Source of the DNA: Polynucleobacter meluiroseus
GTDB taxonomy: Bacteria > Pseudomonadota > Gammaproteobacteria > Burkholderiales > Burkholderiaceae
DNA: 64,000 nucleotides
Direction: 5' to 3'
Assembly: GCA_945881875.1 (NCBI GenBank)
Contig: CAMCVH010000002.1
Coordinates: 1-64,000 of the forward strand
The stretch's first letter is position 1. The number at the start of each line of letters is the position of its first letter. The notes beneath the pieces are model-generated. The model was not told the origin of the DNA and made no database searches. It saw nothing but the letters and a program-made list of their open reading frames with translations. This document shows, in pieces, positions 54,104 through 63,671 of the stretch. Position numbers and translations under genes: made by a program.

Positions 54104-54826
54104 ATGCAAATACATTATTTACTGAGCACAGAAGCAGGACAGCGCATTAAAACTTGTGCATTTTGGTCTTTTATTCTTTTCTTTCCGACCAGTCTAATAT
54201 TCATCTTTTTTCCACAAATCGATCTTTACACTAGTAGTTTTTTTGTCGGCTCAGATAATTTATTTTATTTGCGAAGTGATCCTGCCTTAGCAATTTCTTT
54301 TAAGTTAGTTGATTGGGTAGCTCGATTGATACTTTTCTTCTTGCTGATTGCAGCTATTTACACTTGGGTTAAGAGGCAATCTCGTTTTATTCCGATAGTT
54401 TTTGTATTTATTAGTCTTCTATTCGGACCTACGGTATTAGTTAATGATGTATTCAAGGAACATTGGGATAGAGCGCGGCCTCGCGAAATTAAGGAGTTTG
54501 GCGGCACAAAAATATTCACTCCCGCCTGGGTATTGAGTGATCAATGCCAAACCAACTGTTCATTTACAAGTGGGCATGCAGCAGCTGGATTTGCTCCCTT
54601 TGTACTTTTTTTTATTTTGCGACGTTACTCAAGCTTAGCACTTCTTTTTGGAGTTCTTTTTGGGGTTAGCATTGGTTACACTCGCATCATTGTCGGAGCA
54701 CATTTTTTAAGTGATATTGTCTTTTCAGGTTTTCTTGTTTTGTTGAGTTCTCTATTGTTGGCATTTCTGTTTTGGTTTTATCGCACTCCACTTAATAAAT
54801 ACTTTATGAAACGTTTTGTATTATGA
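54104..54826 (+). CDS. PAP2-family membrane phosphatase
   Basis: This 240-residue inner-membrane phosphatase has about six helices. The three active-site blocks are KEHWDRARPRE (K-x6-RP), CSFTSGHAAAGFAP (SGH) and TRIIVGAHFLSDIVF (R-x5-H-x3-D). Such periplasm-facing enzymes remove phosphates from lipid A (LpxE/LpxF) or undecaprenyl diphosphate. A conserved D-Q-C-Q-T-N-C pair of cysteines precedes the SGH motif. Its stop overlaps the next gene's ATG (ATGA). Gene order favours lipid A, which is inference. Confidence 0.83.
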   Translation: MQIHYLLSTEAGQRIKTCAFWSFILFFPTSLIFIFFPQIDLYTSSFFVGSDNLFYLRSDPALAISFKLVDWVARLILFFLLIAAIYTWVKRQSRFIPIVFVFISLLFGPTVLVNDVFKEHWDRARPREIKEFGGTKIFTPAWVLSDQCQTNCSFTSGHAAAGFAPFVLFFILRRYSSLALLFGVLFGVSIGYTRIIVGAHFLSDIVFSGFLVLLSSLLLAFLFWFYRTPLNKYFMKRFVL

Positions 54827-55770
54827 AAATTTCGGTCATTGTCCCAGTTTTTAACGAGGAAGCTAATCTTGATAACTTGGTTAAAGAAATTGGCTCTGCT
54901 TTAAGTGCTTATAAAGATAATTTTGAAATAATCATTATCGATGATCACTCAAATGATAAAACTGCCGTAAGGTTAAAAAATTTGAGTGCGCAATATGCTT
55001 GGGTGAAAGGAATTTATTTCGCCAGAAACTATGGACAATCTACAGCCTTACAAGCTGGGTTTGATCGTGCCGTAGGTCAATACGTTGTCACAATGGATGG
55101 GGACTTGCAAAATGACCCTGCTGATATTCCACGTTTAGTTGAACATCTTGAGCGATCTCCGGGAGTTGATTGTGTATCTGGTTGGAGAAAAGATCGACAA
55201 GATGACATGATTAGCAGGAAAATACCTTCAATGCTTGCTAACAAGCTAATTTCATTTATTACAAACGTAAAACTGCATGACTATGGTTGCGCCCTAAAAG
55301 CCTACCGATTTGAAATAATTGCTTCACTTCGTCTTTACGGTGAATTGCATCGTTTTATACCTGCGCTTGCCAAAGAGGTGGGTGCAACAATTGTTGAAAT
55401 GCCAGTCAATCACCGCGCAAGAACTGCCGGGGTTTCAAAATATGGCATCGATAGAATTTTTCGCGTCCTGCTTGATTTATTTTGGATTAAATTCACGATG
55501 CGTTTTTTACATCGTCCCATTCATGCTTTTGGTGGAGTGGGGATGTCGATGTTTGTTCTCGGCACAGGAATCCTTTCATACCTTAGTGTTGATAAACTAG
55601 TTTTTAATAATGATATTGGTAACAGACCATTGTTTATGCTGGGGGTGCTATTCATTTTGATAGGCATACAACTATTGGCCACTGGTCTAATTGGCGAGGT
55701 ACTTATTCGTATTTACCATGAACCACAAGGTCGTAAGCAGTATATTGAGAAATATGAACCACCAAAATAG
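54823..55770 (+). CDS. Polyprenyl-phosphate glycosyltransferase, GT2 (ArnC/dolichol-P-mannose synthase type)
   Basis: This 315-residue protein has a cytoplasmic GT-A domain followed by two C-terminal helices. Motifs are VPVFNEEANLDNLV, IIIDDHSNDKT, ARNYGQSTALQAGFDRAVG, and VTMDGDLQNDPADIP with the catalytic aspartates. The helices are near 235-260 and 270-300. It transfers a sugar to undecaprenyl phosphate, giving the donor for an ArnT-like enzyme encoded three genes downstream. The sugar could be an aminosugar (ArnC, FlmF types) or galacturonate (RgtE/F type). Confidence 0.87.
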   Translation: MKISVIVPVFNEEANLDNLVKEIGSALSAYKDNFEIIIIDDHSNDKTAVRLKNLSAQYAWVKGIYFARNYGQSTALQAGFDRAVGQYVVTMDGDLQNDPADIPRLVEHLERSPGVDCVSGWRKDRQDDMISRKIPSMLANKLISFITNVKLHDYGCALKAYRFEIIASLRLYGELHRFIPALAKEVGATIVEMPVNHRARTAGVSKYGIDRIFRVLLDLFWIKFTMRFLHRPIHAFGGVGMSMFVLGTGILSYLSVDKLVFNNDIGNRPLFMLGVLFILIGIQLLATGLIGEVLIRIYHEPQGRKQYIEKYEPPK

Positions 55771-56590
55771 TTTTTATCGTTCACTGAGTACTATCGAGCG
55801 GCAGCTATGGGTTAACAGAATTCTGATCCTCATCATTTTGGTGGCCATCGGCGGTCATTTTCATGATCAAGCTTGGCATCAAAACCTATTTTTAGAAATT
55901 AATCATTCTGAAATTCTTCGTTTAGCTCCAATCGATTGGGGTCTAATAACATCGCTTGGAGAAACATTTTTTTTAATATTTATTCTCTTAAGTGTTATCA
56001 CTCTTTCACCTCAATCAATTCGAGCGATTGTCATTGCGGCCATTTTGGGAACTTTACTTTCTCATGGCATTAAAAATTTTTATGATTACCCAAGACCTGT
56101 AGCGATTCTTGAGGCGCAAGTCACGATTATTGGCACAGTCCTTTTAAATAAATCCTACGTATCTGGCCACACTGTTACTGCTTTTGTTGGGTTAGGCTTA
56201 ATCATGCAGTGGCTCATTCCATTTAAAGGACAATCGGTCATAAAATTTTTATTGCTGGTATTGACTTGTGGAATTGCTTTATCACGTATCGTGGTCGGTG
56301 CTCATTGGCCATTGGATATATTGATAGGAGCTTTGGTTGGTCTAATGGCCGCATACATAGCTACACCAATTGCAAATCGGCTCGAGCATGTCAGCTTGAA
56401 TTATTTCCTTTTCTTATTATTTGCGCTCGTCATTTATAGCTTTTACTATTGTTTATTTTATGATCACGTCAACACAGCATCTGGCACTCTTTTAGGAAAG
56501 TGGATTGCCGTTATCGGTCTTCTTGTTGCACTAGTATTTCGAAAAAAGGACTGGTTGGCCCTAATTTTCTCCTCAAAAATCTCACAATAA
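55754..56590 (+). CDS. PAP2-family membrane phosphatase
   Basis: This second PAP2 protein has about 278 residues from ATG 55754 and seven to eight helices. Active-site blocks are KNFYDYPRPVAIL (K-x6-RP), SYVSGHTVTAFVG (SGH) and ALSRIVVGAHWPLDILIG (SR-x5-H-x3-D). It is not close to the first PAP2 protein in sequence, so the two probably remove different phosphates. The frame is open back to 55691 inside the GT2 gene; the later ATG gives a 17-base overlap and a GAG upstream. C-terminal helices extend beyond the usual PAP2 core. Confidence 0.82.
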   Translation: MNHQNSFYRSLSTIERQLWVNRILILIILVAIGGHFHDQAWHQNLFLEINHSEILRLAPIDWGLITSLGETFFLIFILLSVITLSPQSIRAIVIAAILGTLLSHGIKNFYDYPRPVAILEAQVTIIGTVLLNKSYVSGHTVTAFVGLGLIMQWLIPFKGQSVIKFLLLVLTCGIALSRIVVGAHWPLDILIGALVGLMAAYIATPIANRLEHVSLNYFLFLLFALVIYSFYYCLFYDHVNTASGTLLGKWIAVIGLLVALVFRKKDWLALIFSSKISQ

Positions 56591-56596
56591 GCACGT

Positions 56597-57577
56597 ATGA
56601 CTTTACAAAATAATAAGCAGCTGATTTTTTTTGTCAAGCTCATATTGGCTTTTGGTTTTATTTATCTAGCTATAGTAAAACTTGATAGTACAAATTTAGT
56701 TCAGCATTTGCAGAATATCGAATGGATTTACTTGTTTTATTCATTAATAAGTATATTTTGCGCCACATTCTTTTCAGCACGTCGCTGGAATTGCTTGCTG
56801 AATAAGTTGGGTCACAGAATTTCTTTCGCATATACATATATTTTATATAGCAAAGGCATTGCTATAAACAGCATACTGCCAGGCGGCGTTGTTGGAGGGG
56901 ATATCTTTAAAAGTATTTCTTTGATTTCCTATCTGAAGGGTGTAAATATAGAGCAAGAAAAACTCAAGGCACGAGTTATTTTGAGTATTTTGATTGACCG
57001 CTTAATAGGATTTTGGTCGCTGAGCATATTATCTTTTTTAGCCTGTTTGATATTAGCGAGTCAAAAAAACTTATGGATCAATACAATCCCTCCATTCCTA
57101 ATAAATATCTATCTGACTTTTCTGATTAGCGTGCTTCTTGCACCATTCATATTAAATCAGCTCAATCAATTTTTATTAATGAGTACGCTAAGTGTTCTCA
57201 ATTCAGTTCGTCAAATTTTGAATTTAGTTAATAAAAAAAGACTCATTCACAGCACGTTCGTTTATTCAATCCTCGTACAAATTTTTTCAATTTTGAGCTT
57301 TATCTTTGCCATTCGAGCCACTGGGACCATTCTTGATCATGGACTAGTGTTTGCTATGGCTATGGGAGTTTTTACAGTTACCGCGCTGCCTTTTTCTGTT
57401 GCAGGCTTTGGGCTAAGAGAATTTTCTATGGTTTTGATCTTTCCATTGCTTGGGCAAAGTCCAGAGCAAGGTTTCGTCAGTTCTCTTCTTTTTGGTCTGG
57501 TAGGCACATTACAAGGTTTAATTAATTTAAGTTTTTGGTTGGTGCCAAGTGGAAGTTATACGAAATCCCTCAAATAG
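56597..57577 (+). CDS. Flippase-like membrane protein (UPF0104 / LPG synthase TM family)
   Basis: This 326-residue protein has about eight helices. It shows the family pattern W...YLFYSLISIFCATFFSARRW, NSILPGGVVGGDIFKSI (the conserved GG-x-x-GD motif of UPF0104/AglD-like proteins), and GFGLREFSMVLIFPLLG near the end. Relatives are thought to move or modify lipid-linked substrates. Between a lipid-linked sugar synthase and an ArnT-like enzyme, flipping the lipid-linked sugar is a plausible inferred job. Confidence 0.78.
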   Translation: MTLQNNKQLIFFVKLILAFGFIYLAIVKLDSTNLVQHLQNIEWIYLFYSLISIFCATFFSARRWNCLLNKLGHRISFAYTYILYSKGIAINSILPGGVVGGDIFKSISLISYLKGVNIEQEKLKARVILSILIDRLIGFWSLSILSFLACLILASQKNLWINTIPPFLINIYLTFLISVLLAPFILNQLNQFLLMSTLSVLNSVRQILNLVNKKRLIHSTFVYSILVQIFSILSFIFAIRATGTILDHGLVFAMAMGVFTVTALPFSVAGFGLREFSMVLIFPLLGQSPEQGFVSSLLFGLVGTLQGLINLSFWLVPSGSYTKSLK

Positions 57578-57593
57578 TCATTAAAATAATTTT

Positions 57594-59252
57594 ATGTTTA
57601 CTCTAAGCTTTAATAGAACAATTTATTTAGGATTTTTCCTTGCTGCATTTTTTTTGTTGTGGGGTTTGTGGGCGGTTCCACTCACGGATATTGATGAAGG
57701 TGCATTCTCCGAGGCTACTAGAGAAATGCTTGTCCGTGGTGACTATATTTCTCCTTGGTTACTTGATCAACCGAGGTTTGATAAGCCAGTTTTGATTCAT
57801 TGGTTACAAATGTTCTTTGTAACCATTTTTGGATTTAATGAATTTTCTGTTAGATTGCCTTCAGCCCTAGCCGGACTTATTTGGATTATGGTTTGTACTG
57901 CGTGGACCATTGACGTTGCAAAATTAAGCTCTCGTTCGCAATCTCAAAATCTTGAACCTGACTCAGTCATTGATCCTCGTTTGACCATTGCCATTATGAG
58001 TACGTGCATTGGAGTGCCTATCATTAGTCGTGCAAGTACAGCTGATGCATTACTTAATGCACTGATTTGCTTAAGTCTCTATTTGATATGGTTGGCGATG
58101 TCGCAACGTGATATCAATTCGCAAGCCAAACGTTACATACGACTATCTGCTGTAGTAATTAGTTTGGGTCTTTTGACTAAAGGGCCAATCGCTTTGCTAA
58201 TACCCGTTGCTTGTAGTTTTTTTGCAGCATTGGTTGCTCGCCAATTCAATATGTGGTGTCGACTTGCTTTTGATTATTGGGCTTGGTTGATTCTACTTGG
58301 AGTGACATTACCATGGTATGTGTTGCAGTATCGTGCTCAGGGTATGCCGTTTATTGAGGGATTCTTAGGGTTTCACAATCTAGGGCGATACACATCAACC
58401 ATGCATGGGTTTAATGGAGATTTTCTTTATTATATTTTAAGTACAAGCATAGTGATCCTACCTTGGTTACCTCGTCTGATATTCAGTTTGTATTCATTAA
58501 TTAGAGGCCAACATTTAGCGAATCGTTCAGAATTTTCTTTGTTTTGGATTAATCCACTTTTTGTTGTTTTATTTTTTAGCTTTTCTGCAACAAAATTACC
58601 TCATTATGGTTTCTATGGCTTGACTGGTATTTTCCTATTGATGAGTTTGCAGCCCGCCACAAAATTTAGAACTGATTTAATTTTCACCTCTTCATTACTA
58701 CTTGGCTTTGCAAGTTTGCCACTCTGGTTGATGGGAATTCCTGATTTGATTCGTGATGCATACTTTCAGCGTGTTGCATTATTTGCATTTGATGAGCTCA
58801 CAACTCAAAAAATTTGGCTTTTTGTTATTTGTGCCTTAGCTGGTTTTATGGGGCTATTTATTTCTATAACACCTAAGATTCTTTTGCATAAGTGGTCGCA
58901 GATAATTGCTGCAGGAATTCTTGCTATTAGTATTCATCATGGTTTAACTCCCGTATTAATTCAGGCGAATCGTGACTCAATTAAGTCGGCGGGGTTATTG
59001 ATCAAAGAGCTTAATATCCCCGCCAAAACATGGCGCTTGACTGCACCAAGCTTATCTTTTTATGCTGAAAATGTGATTTCTGATTCTGGTACCCCTCAAA
59101 GTGGTGATTACCTTGTGTTGTACAGTCACTTAAGGGGTGATTTAGAGGATACTTTAGTGAAGAATCAAGTTAGTGCTGAAATAGAAATTCTTATGGAAAA
59201 ACAGGGTATTCAATTAGTGAAAATAAAAGAACAGAAAACGATAAAAAGATAA
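57594..59252 (+). CDS. ArnT-like lipid-linked-sugar glycosyltransferase (PMT/GT83 type)
   Basis: This 552-residue inner-membrane enzyme has about twelve helices and a C-terminal periplasmic domain. The N-terminal loop has VPLTDIDEGAFSEATREMLV (catalytic DE/E region), DYISPWLLDQPRFDKPVLIH, and FSVRLPSALAG; later GLLTKGPIALLIP and FFSFSATKLPHYGFYGLTG are typical of ArnT. ArnT moves a sugar from undecaprenyl phosphate onto lipid A phosphates; Rgt enzymes move galacturonate. It ends the run of co-directional lipid-linked genes. Confidence 0.86.
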   Translation: MFTLSFNRTIYLGFFLAAFFLLWGLWAVPLTDIDEGAFSEATREMLVRGDYISPWLLDQPRFDKPVLIHWLQMFFVTIFGFNEFSVRLPSALAGLIWIMVCTAWTIDVAKLSSRSQSQNLEPDSVIDPRLTIAIMSTCIGVPIISRASTADALLNALICLSLYLIWLAMSQRDINSQAKRYIRLSAVVISLGLLTKGPIALLIPVACSFFAALVARQFNMWCRLAFDYWAWLILLGVTLPWYVLQYRAQGMPFIEGFLGFHNLGRYTSTMHGFNGDFLYYILSTSIVILPWLPRLIFSLYSLIRGQHLANRSEFSLFWINPLFVVLFFSFSATKLPHYGFYGLTGIFLLMSLQPATKFRTDLIFTSSLLLGFASLPLWLMGIPDLIRDAYFQRVALFAFDELTTQKIWLFVICALAGFMGLFISITPKILLHKWSQIIAAGILAISIHHGLTPVLIQANRDSIKSAGLLIKELNIPAKTWRLTAPSLSFYAENVISDSGTPQSGDYLVLYSHLRGDLEDTLVKNQVSAEIEILMEKQGIQLVKIKEQKTIKR

Positions 59253-59429
59253 ATCACAATTATTAAATATTACTCAATAATTAACTTCATCGAAATAGTT
59301 CAATCAATCCTGTGACACTTGCTTTATGTACAACCAAGTTGTCCCGAGTTTTAGATAAAAAGTTTTTTGTAATAACGATTTGAATAGATTTAAAAATTTA
59401 TATGAACTAGGTTTTAAAGGGAGTGAATC

Positions 59430-60596
59430 TTGAAGATTGCCATTGCCGGTATTGGTTATGTGGGGTTGTCGAATGCCTTACTTCTTGCTCAACACAATGA
59501 AGTTGTTGCATTGGATATTATTCCTGAGAAGGTAGCGTTATTAAATCAAAGAAAATCTCCGATAAAAGATCAAGAGATCGAGATCTACTTGGCTCAAAAG
59601 TCAATCAACTTTCGTGCTACGCTTGATAAGCATGATTCTTACAGAGATGCGGATTACGTGATCATTGCCACTCCGACTGATTATGATCCCGAGACAAATT
59701 ATTTCAATACCCGATCAATCGAGTCAGTTATTGATGATGTGAGGACCATTAATCCCAAAGCAGTTATGGTCATTAAGTCAACTGTGCCGGTAGGCTATAC
59801 CGAAAAGGCTAAAGCAGCATTTAATACGCAAAATCTAATATTCTCTCCTGAATTTTTGCGAGAAGGAAAAGCTCTTTACGATAATTTACATCCAAGTCGG
59901 ATCATAGTTGGTGAAAAGTCAGAGCGAGCTGAGGTATTTGCGAGACTTCTTCAGCAGGGTGCTTTAAAGCAAAATATTCCAACCTTACTGACTGGTAGCA
60001 CTGAAGCCGAAGCGATTAAGTTATTCGCAAATACCTATCTCGCAATGAGAGTTGCTTACTTTAATGAGCTAGATACTTATGCTGTGATGCACGGTCTTGA
60101 TACCCGTCAAATTATAGATGGCGTCAGTCTTGATCCTCGTATTGGAGATCTTTACAACAACCCAAGCTTTGGATACGGGGGTTATTGTTTGCCCAAGGAT
60201 ACTAAACAACTTTTGGCCAACTACCAAGATGTTCCTCAAAATCTTATCAATGCAATTGTGGAATCTAATGTCACCCGTAAAGATTTCATTGCTGATGAAA
60301 TAATTCGTCGTAAACCTAAAGTTGTTGGAGTTTATCGTTTGATTATGAAAGCGGGTTCAGATAACTTTCGCACTTCTAGCATTCAAGGAATCATGAAGCG
60401 AATTAAAGCTAAAGGTATTGAGGTAATTATCTATGAACCAGTTTTGAAGGATGCCGAGTTTTATAATTCAAGGGTTGTTAATGATTTTGAAGAATTCAAA
60501 CGTACAGCCGATATTATTATTGCCAATAGAATGACGGATGCACTTTCTTGCGTAGAGGATAAAGTCTATACTCGAGATTTATTCGGGAGTGATTAG
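59430..60596 (+). CDS. ugd: UDP-glucose 6-dehydrogenase
   Basis: This NAD-dependent enzyme makes UDP-glucuronate. The 388-residue protein equals the short E. coli-type Ugd. It shows [67 protein letters not shown], and the catalytic cysteine in [19 protein letters not shown]. Start is TTG, with AAAGGGAG upstream. It is followed without a gap by a UDP-glucuronate 4-epimerase gene. Confidence 0.94.
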   Translation: MKIAIAGIGYVGLSNALLLAQHNEVVALDIIPEKVALLNQRKSPIKDQEIEIYLAQKSINFRATLDKHDSYRDADYVIIATPTDYDPETNYFNTRSIESVIDDVRTINPKAVMVIKSTVPVGYTEKAKAAFNTQNLIFSPEFLREGKALYDNLHPSRIIVGEKSERAEVFARLLQQGALKQNIPTLLTGSTEAEAIKLFANTYLAMRVAYFNELDTYAVMHGLDTRQIIDGVSLDPRIGDLYNNPSFGYGGYCLPKDTKQLLANYQDVPQNLINAIVESNVTRKDFIADEIIRRKPKVVGVYRLIMKAGSDNFRTSSIQGIMKRIKAKGIEVIIYEPVLKDAEFYNSRVVNDFEEFKRTADIIIANRMTDALSCVEDKVYTRDLFGSD

Positions 60597-61604
60597 TTGA
60601 AAGTTTTAGTAACAGGTGCTGCTGGCTTTATTGGTTCATCTCTCACATTACGTTTGCTTGAGCGCGGTGATTCAGTTATCGGCGTTGATGATCACAACAA
60701 CTATTACAGCCCTGCCCTGAAAGAGGCTCGTCTTTCCCGTCAAGTGAATCACCCTAGTTATACCCATATTCGTTTAAATATTGCGGATCGTGTGGGAATG
60801 GATCAACTCTTTAAGACACATAAACCAGAGCGTGTGGTTAATCTGGCTGCACAAGCAGGTGTGCGTTATTCATTAGAGAATCCACAGTCATACATTGATA
60901 GCAATATAGTGGGATTTGGCAATGTCCTAGAAGGTTGCCGTCAACACAACATTGAGCACTTGGTTTACGCTAGTAGCTCCAGCGTTTATGGAGCAAACAC
61001 TTCCATGCCATTCTCAGAGCACCATAACGTGGATCACCCTCTCAGTCTTTATGCAGCCACTAAAAAAGCCAATGAGCTGATGGCCCATTCCTACAGCCAT
61101 TTATATAGACTTCCAACAACAGGGCTTCGTTTTTTTACCGTTTATGGCCCATGGGATCGTCCTGATATGGCCCTTCAAAGATTCGCTCAAGCAATAACTA
61201 AGGGTGAAACCATTAAGGTTTTTAATTATGGCAACCACCGCAGAGATTTCACGTATATCGATGACATAGTTGAAGGGTTGCTTCGTGTTTTGGACTGCCC
61301 AGCCCAGCCTAATCTTGAATGGTCAAGTCATAATCCAGACCCGGGATCTAGCAATGCTCCTTGGCGTATATATAACATCGGTAACAATAGTCCTATTAAT
61401 CTATTGGAATACATTGGTGCTTTGGAAATGGCTTTCGGCAAGGTTGTAGATAAAGATTTTTTACCAATTCAGCCTGGCGATGTTTCGGATACTTGGGCCA
61501 ATGTGGATGATCTAGTCAAGCAATTTAACTACAAACCGAATACCTCAGTTGAAAAAGGTATGGAAAATTTTGTAAAGTGGTTTAGAAGCTACTACTGCAA
61601 CTAA
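60597..61604 (+). CDS. UDP-glucuronate 4-epimerase
   Basis: This 335-residue extended SDR has [36 protein letters not shown] (typical of glucuronate epimerases of the CapI/LpsL group), [46 protein letters not shown] with the Y-x3-K pair, [17 protein letters not shown] and [19 protein letters not shown]. The product is UDP-galacturonate. The TTG start lies directly after the ugd stop, so the two enzymes form one supply unit. Alternative: a UDP-GlcNAc epimerase is less likely given the NNYYSPALK motif and the ugd neighbour. Confidence 0.92.
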   Translation: MKVLVTGAAGFIGSSLTLRLLERGDSVIGVDDHNNYYSPALKEARLSRQVNHPSYTHIRLNIADRVGMDQLFKTHKPERVVNLAAQAGVRYSLENPQSYIDSNIVGFGNVLEGCRQHNIEHLVYASSSSVYGANTSMPFSEHHNVDHPLSLYAATKKANELMAHSYSHLYRLPTTGLRFFTVYGPWDRPDMALQRFAQAITKGETIKVFNYGNHRRDFTYIDDIVEGLLRVLDCPAQPNLEWSSHNPDPGSSNAPWRIYNIGNNSPINLLEYIGALEMAFGKVVDKDFLPIQPGDVSDTWANVDDLVKQFNYKPNTSVEKGMENFVKWFRSYYCN

Positions 61605-61649
61605 ATTTTATTCAATCGATTCGAATGATATTTAGAAGGAGTATTGTAT

Positions 61650-61695
61650 AAAACATAAGGCTAAGCGCACGAATGTGCGCTTAGCCTTATGTTTT
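61650..61695. terminator. Bidirectional terminator with 21-bp perfect stem
   Basis: The left arm 61650-61670 and right arm 61675-61695 are perfectly complementary over 21 pairs around GAAT, with AAAA at the outer left end and TTTT at the outer right. The right arm's last base is the first base of the encoded CCA of tRNA-Lys on the other strand. It stops both the epimerase operon and the tRNA transcript. Confidence 0.9.
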
Positions 61696-61770
61696 GGTGG
61701 GTCGGGCGAGATTCGAACTCGCGACCAACGGATTAAAAGTCCGCTGCTCTACCGGCTGAGCTACCGACCC
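61695..61770 (-). tRNA. tRNA-Lys (TTT anticodon)
   Basis: The minus strand folds into a full cloverleaf of 76 bases: acceptor GGGTCGG/CCGACCC, D arm GCTCAGCCGGTAGAGC, anticodon loop CTTTTAA with TTT, T arm GCGAGTTCGAATCTCGC, discriminator A and an encoded CCA. No interruption and no integrated element was seen at its 3' end. Confidence 0.97.
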
Positions 61771-61833
61771 ATAATGTAAAGAAAAATATTATAGCGGACT
61801 TTTGGGATTAGATCTAGATTTGTCTTGATTTAG

Positions 61834-63123
61834 CTACAGTGGATTCTTTGCAAAGTAATTTTTTATGCCATTTAAAATGCTTGAGGCAATCTGTTCTTGA
61901 TAATCTTGATCGTTGAGTCTAGCTTCTTCCTCAGGATTACTGATGAATGCTGTCTCTATTAGAATGGATGGAACATCAGGAGCTTTTAAAACTGCAAAGC
62001 CAGCTTGCTCAACATGAGGTTTGTGAAGTTTTGCAAAGCTACCAATTTGTTTTAGAACTGCATCTCCGAGCTTAAGACTATCTTTGATTTGAGCACTTGT
62101 CGACATATCTAACAGTAATTGAGCAACTTGATGATCTTGTGTTTTGATATTGAGACCGCCAATCATATCGGCGCTATTCTCTTTATTGGCCAACCAGCGT
62201 GCGGCAGTGCTTGAAGCACCTTGTTGCGATAGTGCAAATACAGAGGCGCCTTTTGCATTAGGCCTTACAAACGCATCAGCGTGAACAGATACAAATAGAT
62301 CTGCTCTGACGCGTCTAGCTTTATTCACTCGAGTGTGAAGTGGAACAAAATAGTCCCCATCTCGCGTTAAGTAAGATCGCATATCTGGCTCTTGTTCAAT
62401 TTTTGCTTTCAGTTTTCTAGATATTGATAAAACAATATCTTTTTCTCTGGATCCTCTTTTGCCAATTGCTCCCGGATCCTCGCCGCCATGGCCTGGATCA
62501 ATGGCAATGGTTAAAAGTCGTCGACTCTGAGGTTTTTCTGAGGGAGTCGGCGCTTTTTGATTCGGGATTCGCTTATCTATTGGTATATCTTTATTAGCAA
62601 AGGCAGCAATAGGATCCTCAGCTTCAAGCGCCGCAGATTTTTTTGCACTATTTTTAACTAACTCCATTAATGGATCATTCGCTACAGTTGGATACAAATC
62701 AAATACCAAACGATTTTGATAATTACCAACAGGGTCAAGTGTGAAGAGTTGCGGCTGAACACTTTCTTTTAAATCAAAAACCAGTCGGACAACTTTAGGT
62801 TGAAATTGCCCCACGCGAACTTGAGATACATAAGGATCATTACTTTTAACTTTAGCTACCAGCTCTTTAAGGGTATTAGTCAGTTCAATGCCTTCTACAT
62901 CAACCACAAGGCGATTTGGTTGAGTCAGTAATTGATGGTTGACTTTTAATCTTTCGTCAGACTCCAGGGTAACTCTTGTGTAATCCTCAGCGGGCCACAT
63001 TCTTACGGCTAATAACTTACCACCCCAAGCAATTTGCGCAGGTCCCAAAAAAACAAGTGCACTGGTCTGTGCTATCCGTTTTAACAGATCTCTGCGTTTA
63101 TGGTTTCTGGGAAGTAATTTCAT
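61834..63123 (-). CDS. amiC: N-acetylmuramoyl-L-alanine amidase AmiC
   Basis: This periplasmic septum-splitting amidase has 429 residues. The N-terminus has a twin-arginine signal (KRRDLLKRIAQTSALVFLG). An AMIN domain follows at about 35-140 (VRMWPAEDYTRVTLESDE...), then a linker, then Amidase_3 at about 210-425: IDPGHGGEDPGAIG (zinc His), GSREKDIVL (Glu), SVHADAFV (His), and SILIETAFISNPEEE with the catalytic Glu. ATG overlaps the tsaE stop (ATGA). Confidence 0.94.
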   Translation of the reverse strand: MKLLPRNHKRRDLLKRIAQTSALVFLGPAQIAWGGKLLAVRMWPAEDYTRVTLESDERLKVNHQLLTQPNRLVVDVEGIELTNTLKELVAKVKSNDPYVSQVRVGQFQPKVVRLVFDLKESVQPQLFTLDPVGNYQNRLVFDLYPTVANDPLMELVKNSAKKSAALEAEDPIAAFANKDIPIDKRIPNQKAPTPSEKPQSRRLLTIAIDPGHGGEDPGAIGKRGSREKDIVLSISRKLKAKIEQEPDMRSYLTRDGDYFVPLHTRVNKARRVRADLFVSVHADAFVRPNAKGASVFALSQQGASSTAARWLANKENSADMIGGLNIKTQDHQVAQLLLDMSTSAQIKDSLKLGDAVLKQIGSFAKLHKPHVEQAGFAVLKAPDVPSILIETAFISNPEEEARLNDQDYQEQIASSILNGIKNYFAKNPL

Positions 63124-63635
63124 GAAACTAAATTTTGCCCGACTTTAGTATGGCCTATCAACTTAACTAAACGTGTTTGATCATCGTTAGTTTCTAGATG
63201 GATGGTGAGGTCAAATGGCGGTAGCGTACCTTCAGCTTTTTCTGGCCACTCCACAATACAAATACCAGGATTAGTCAGAATTTCTTTAAATCCAGCATCA
63301 ATCCACTCATTTGCTTGGTTCATGCGATAAAGATCAAAGTGATGAATATGTAACTTTTGTTGAGCCGATTTATCGAGCTCATTGATTAAAGATAGTTCAA
63401 CCTCATAGGGCTCACAAAGAGCATAAGTGGGGCTTTTTACTTTGCCCTCATGGCCTAGAGACTTTAATAAATACCGTGTGAGAGTTGTTTTGCCTGAACC
63501 AAGATCACCAATTAATGCAATACGCAGGGAAAGGAGATCTTGCTTTAAAAATTGACCTTTAATTTTAAGGCCTAAATGAGAGGCTAATTGTTTTGTATCT
63601 ACTTCAGAATGAAGTACTTGTGATTTTTCTGTCAT
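63120..63635 (-). CDS. tsaE: tRNA threonylcarbamoyladenosine biosynthesis protein TsaE
   Basis: This 171-residue ATPase works with TsaB and TsaD in t6A37 synthesis. It has the P-loop IGDLGSGKTTLTRYLLKSLG, VKSPTYALCEPYE, HHFDLYRMNQANEWIDAGF followed by KEIL, and CIVEWPEKAEGTLP. It is coupled to amiC, a frequent order. It is divergent from queG, with 36 bases between starts. Confidence 0.95.
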   Translation of the reverse strand: MTEKSQVLHSEVDTKQLASHLGLKIKGQFLKQDLLSLRIALIGDLGSGKTTLTRYLLKSLGHEGKVKSPTYALCEPYEVELSLINELDKSAQQKLHIHHFDLYRMNQANEWIDAGFKEILTNPGICIVEWPEKAEGTLPPFDLTIHLETNDDQTRLVKLIGHTKVGQNLVS

Positions 63636-63671
63636 GGCAACCTACAATCTCACCATGAAAGCAAAAACCTT

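Noticed and set aside
61695..61770. tRNA-Lys as attachment site of a mobile element
   Set aside because: No duplicated 3' tRNA fragment and no integrase were found on either side within the window.
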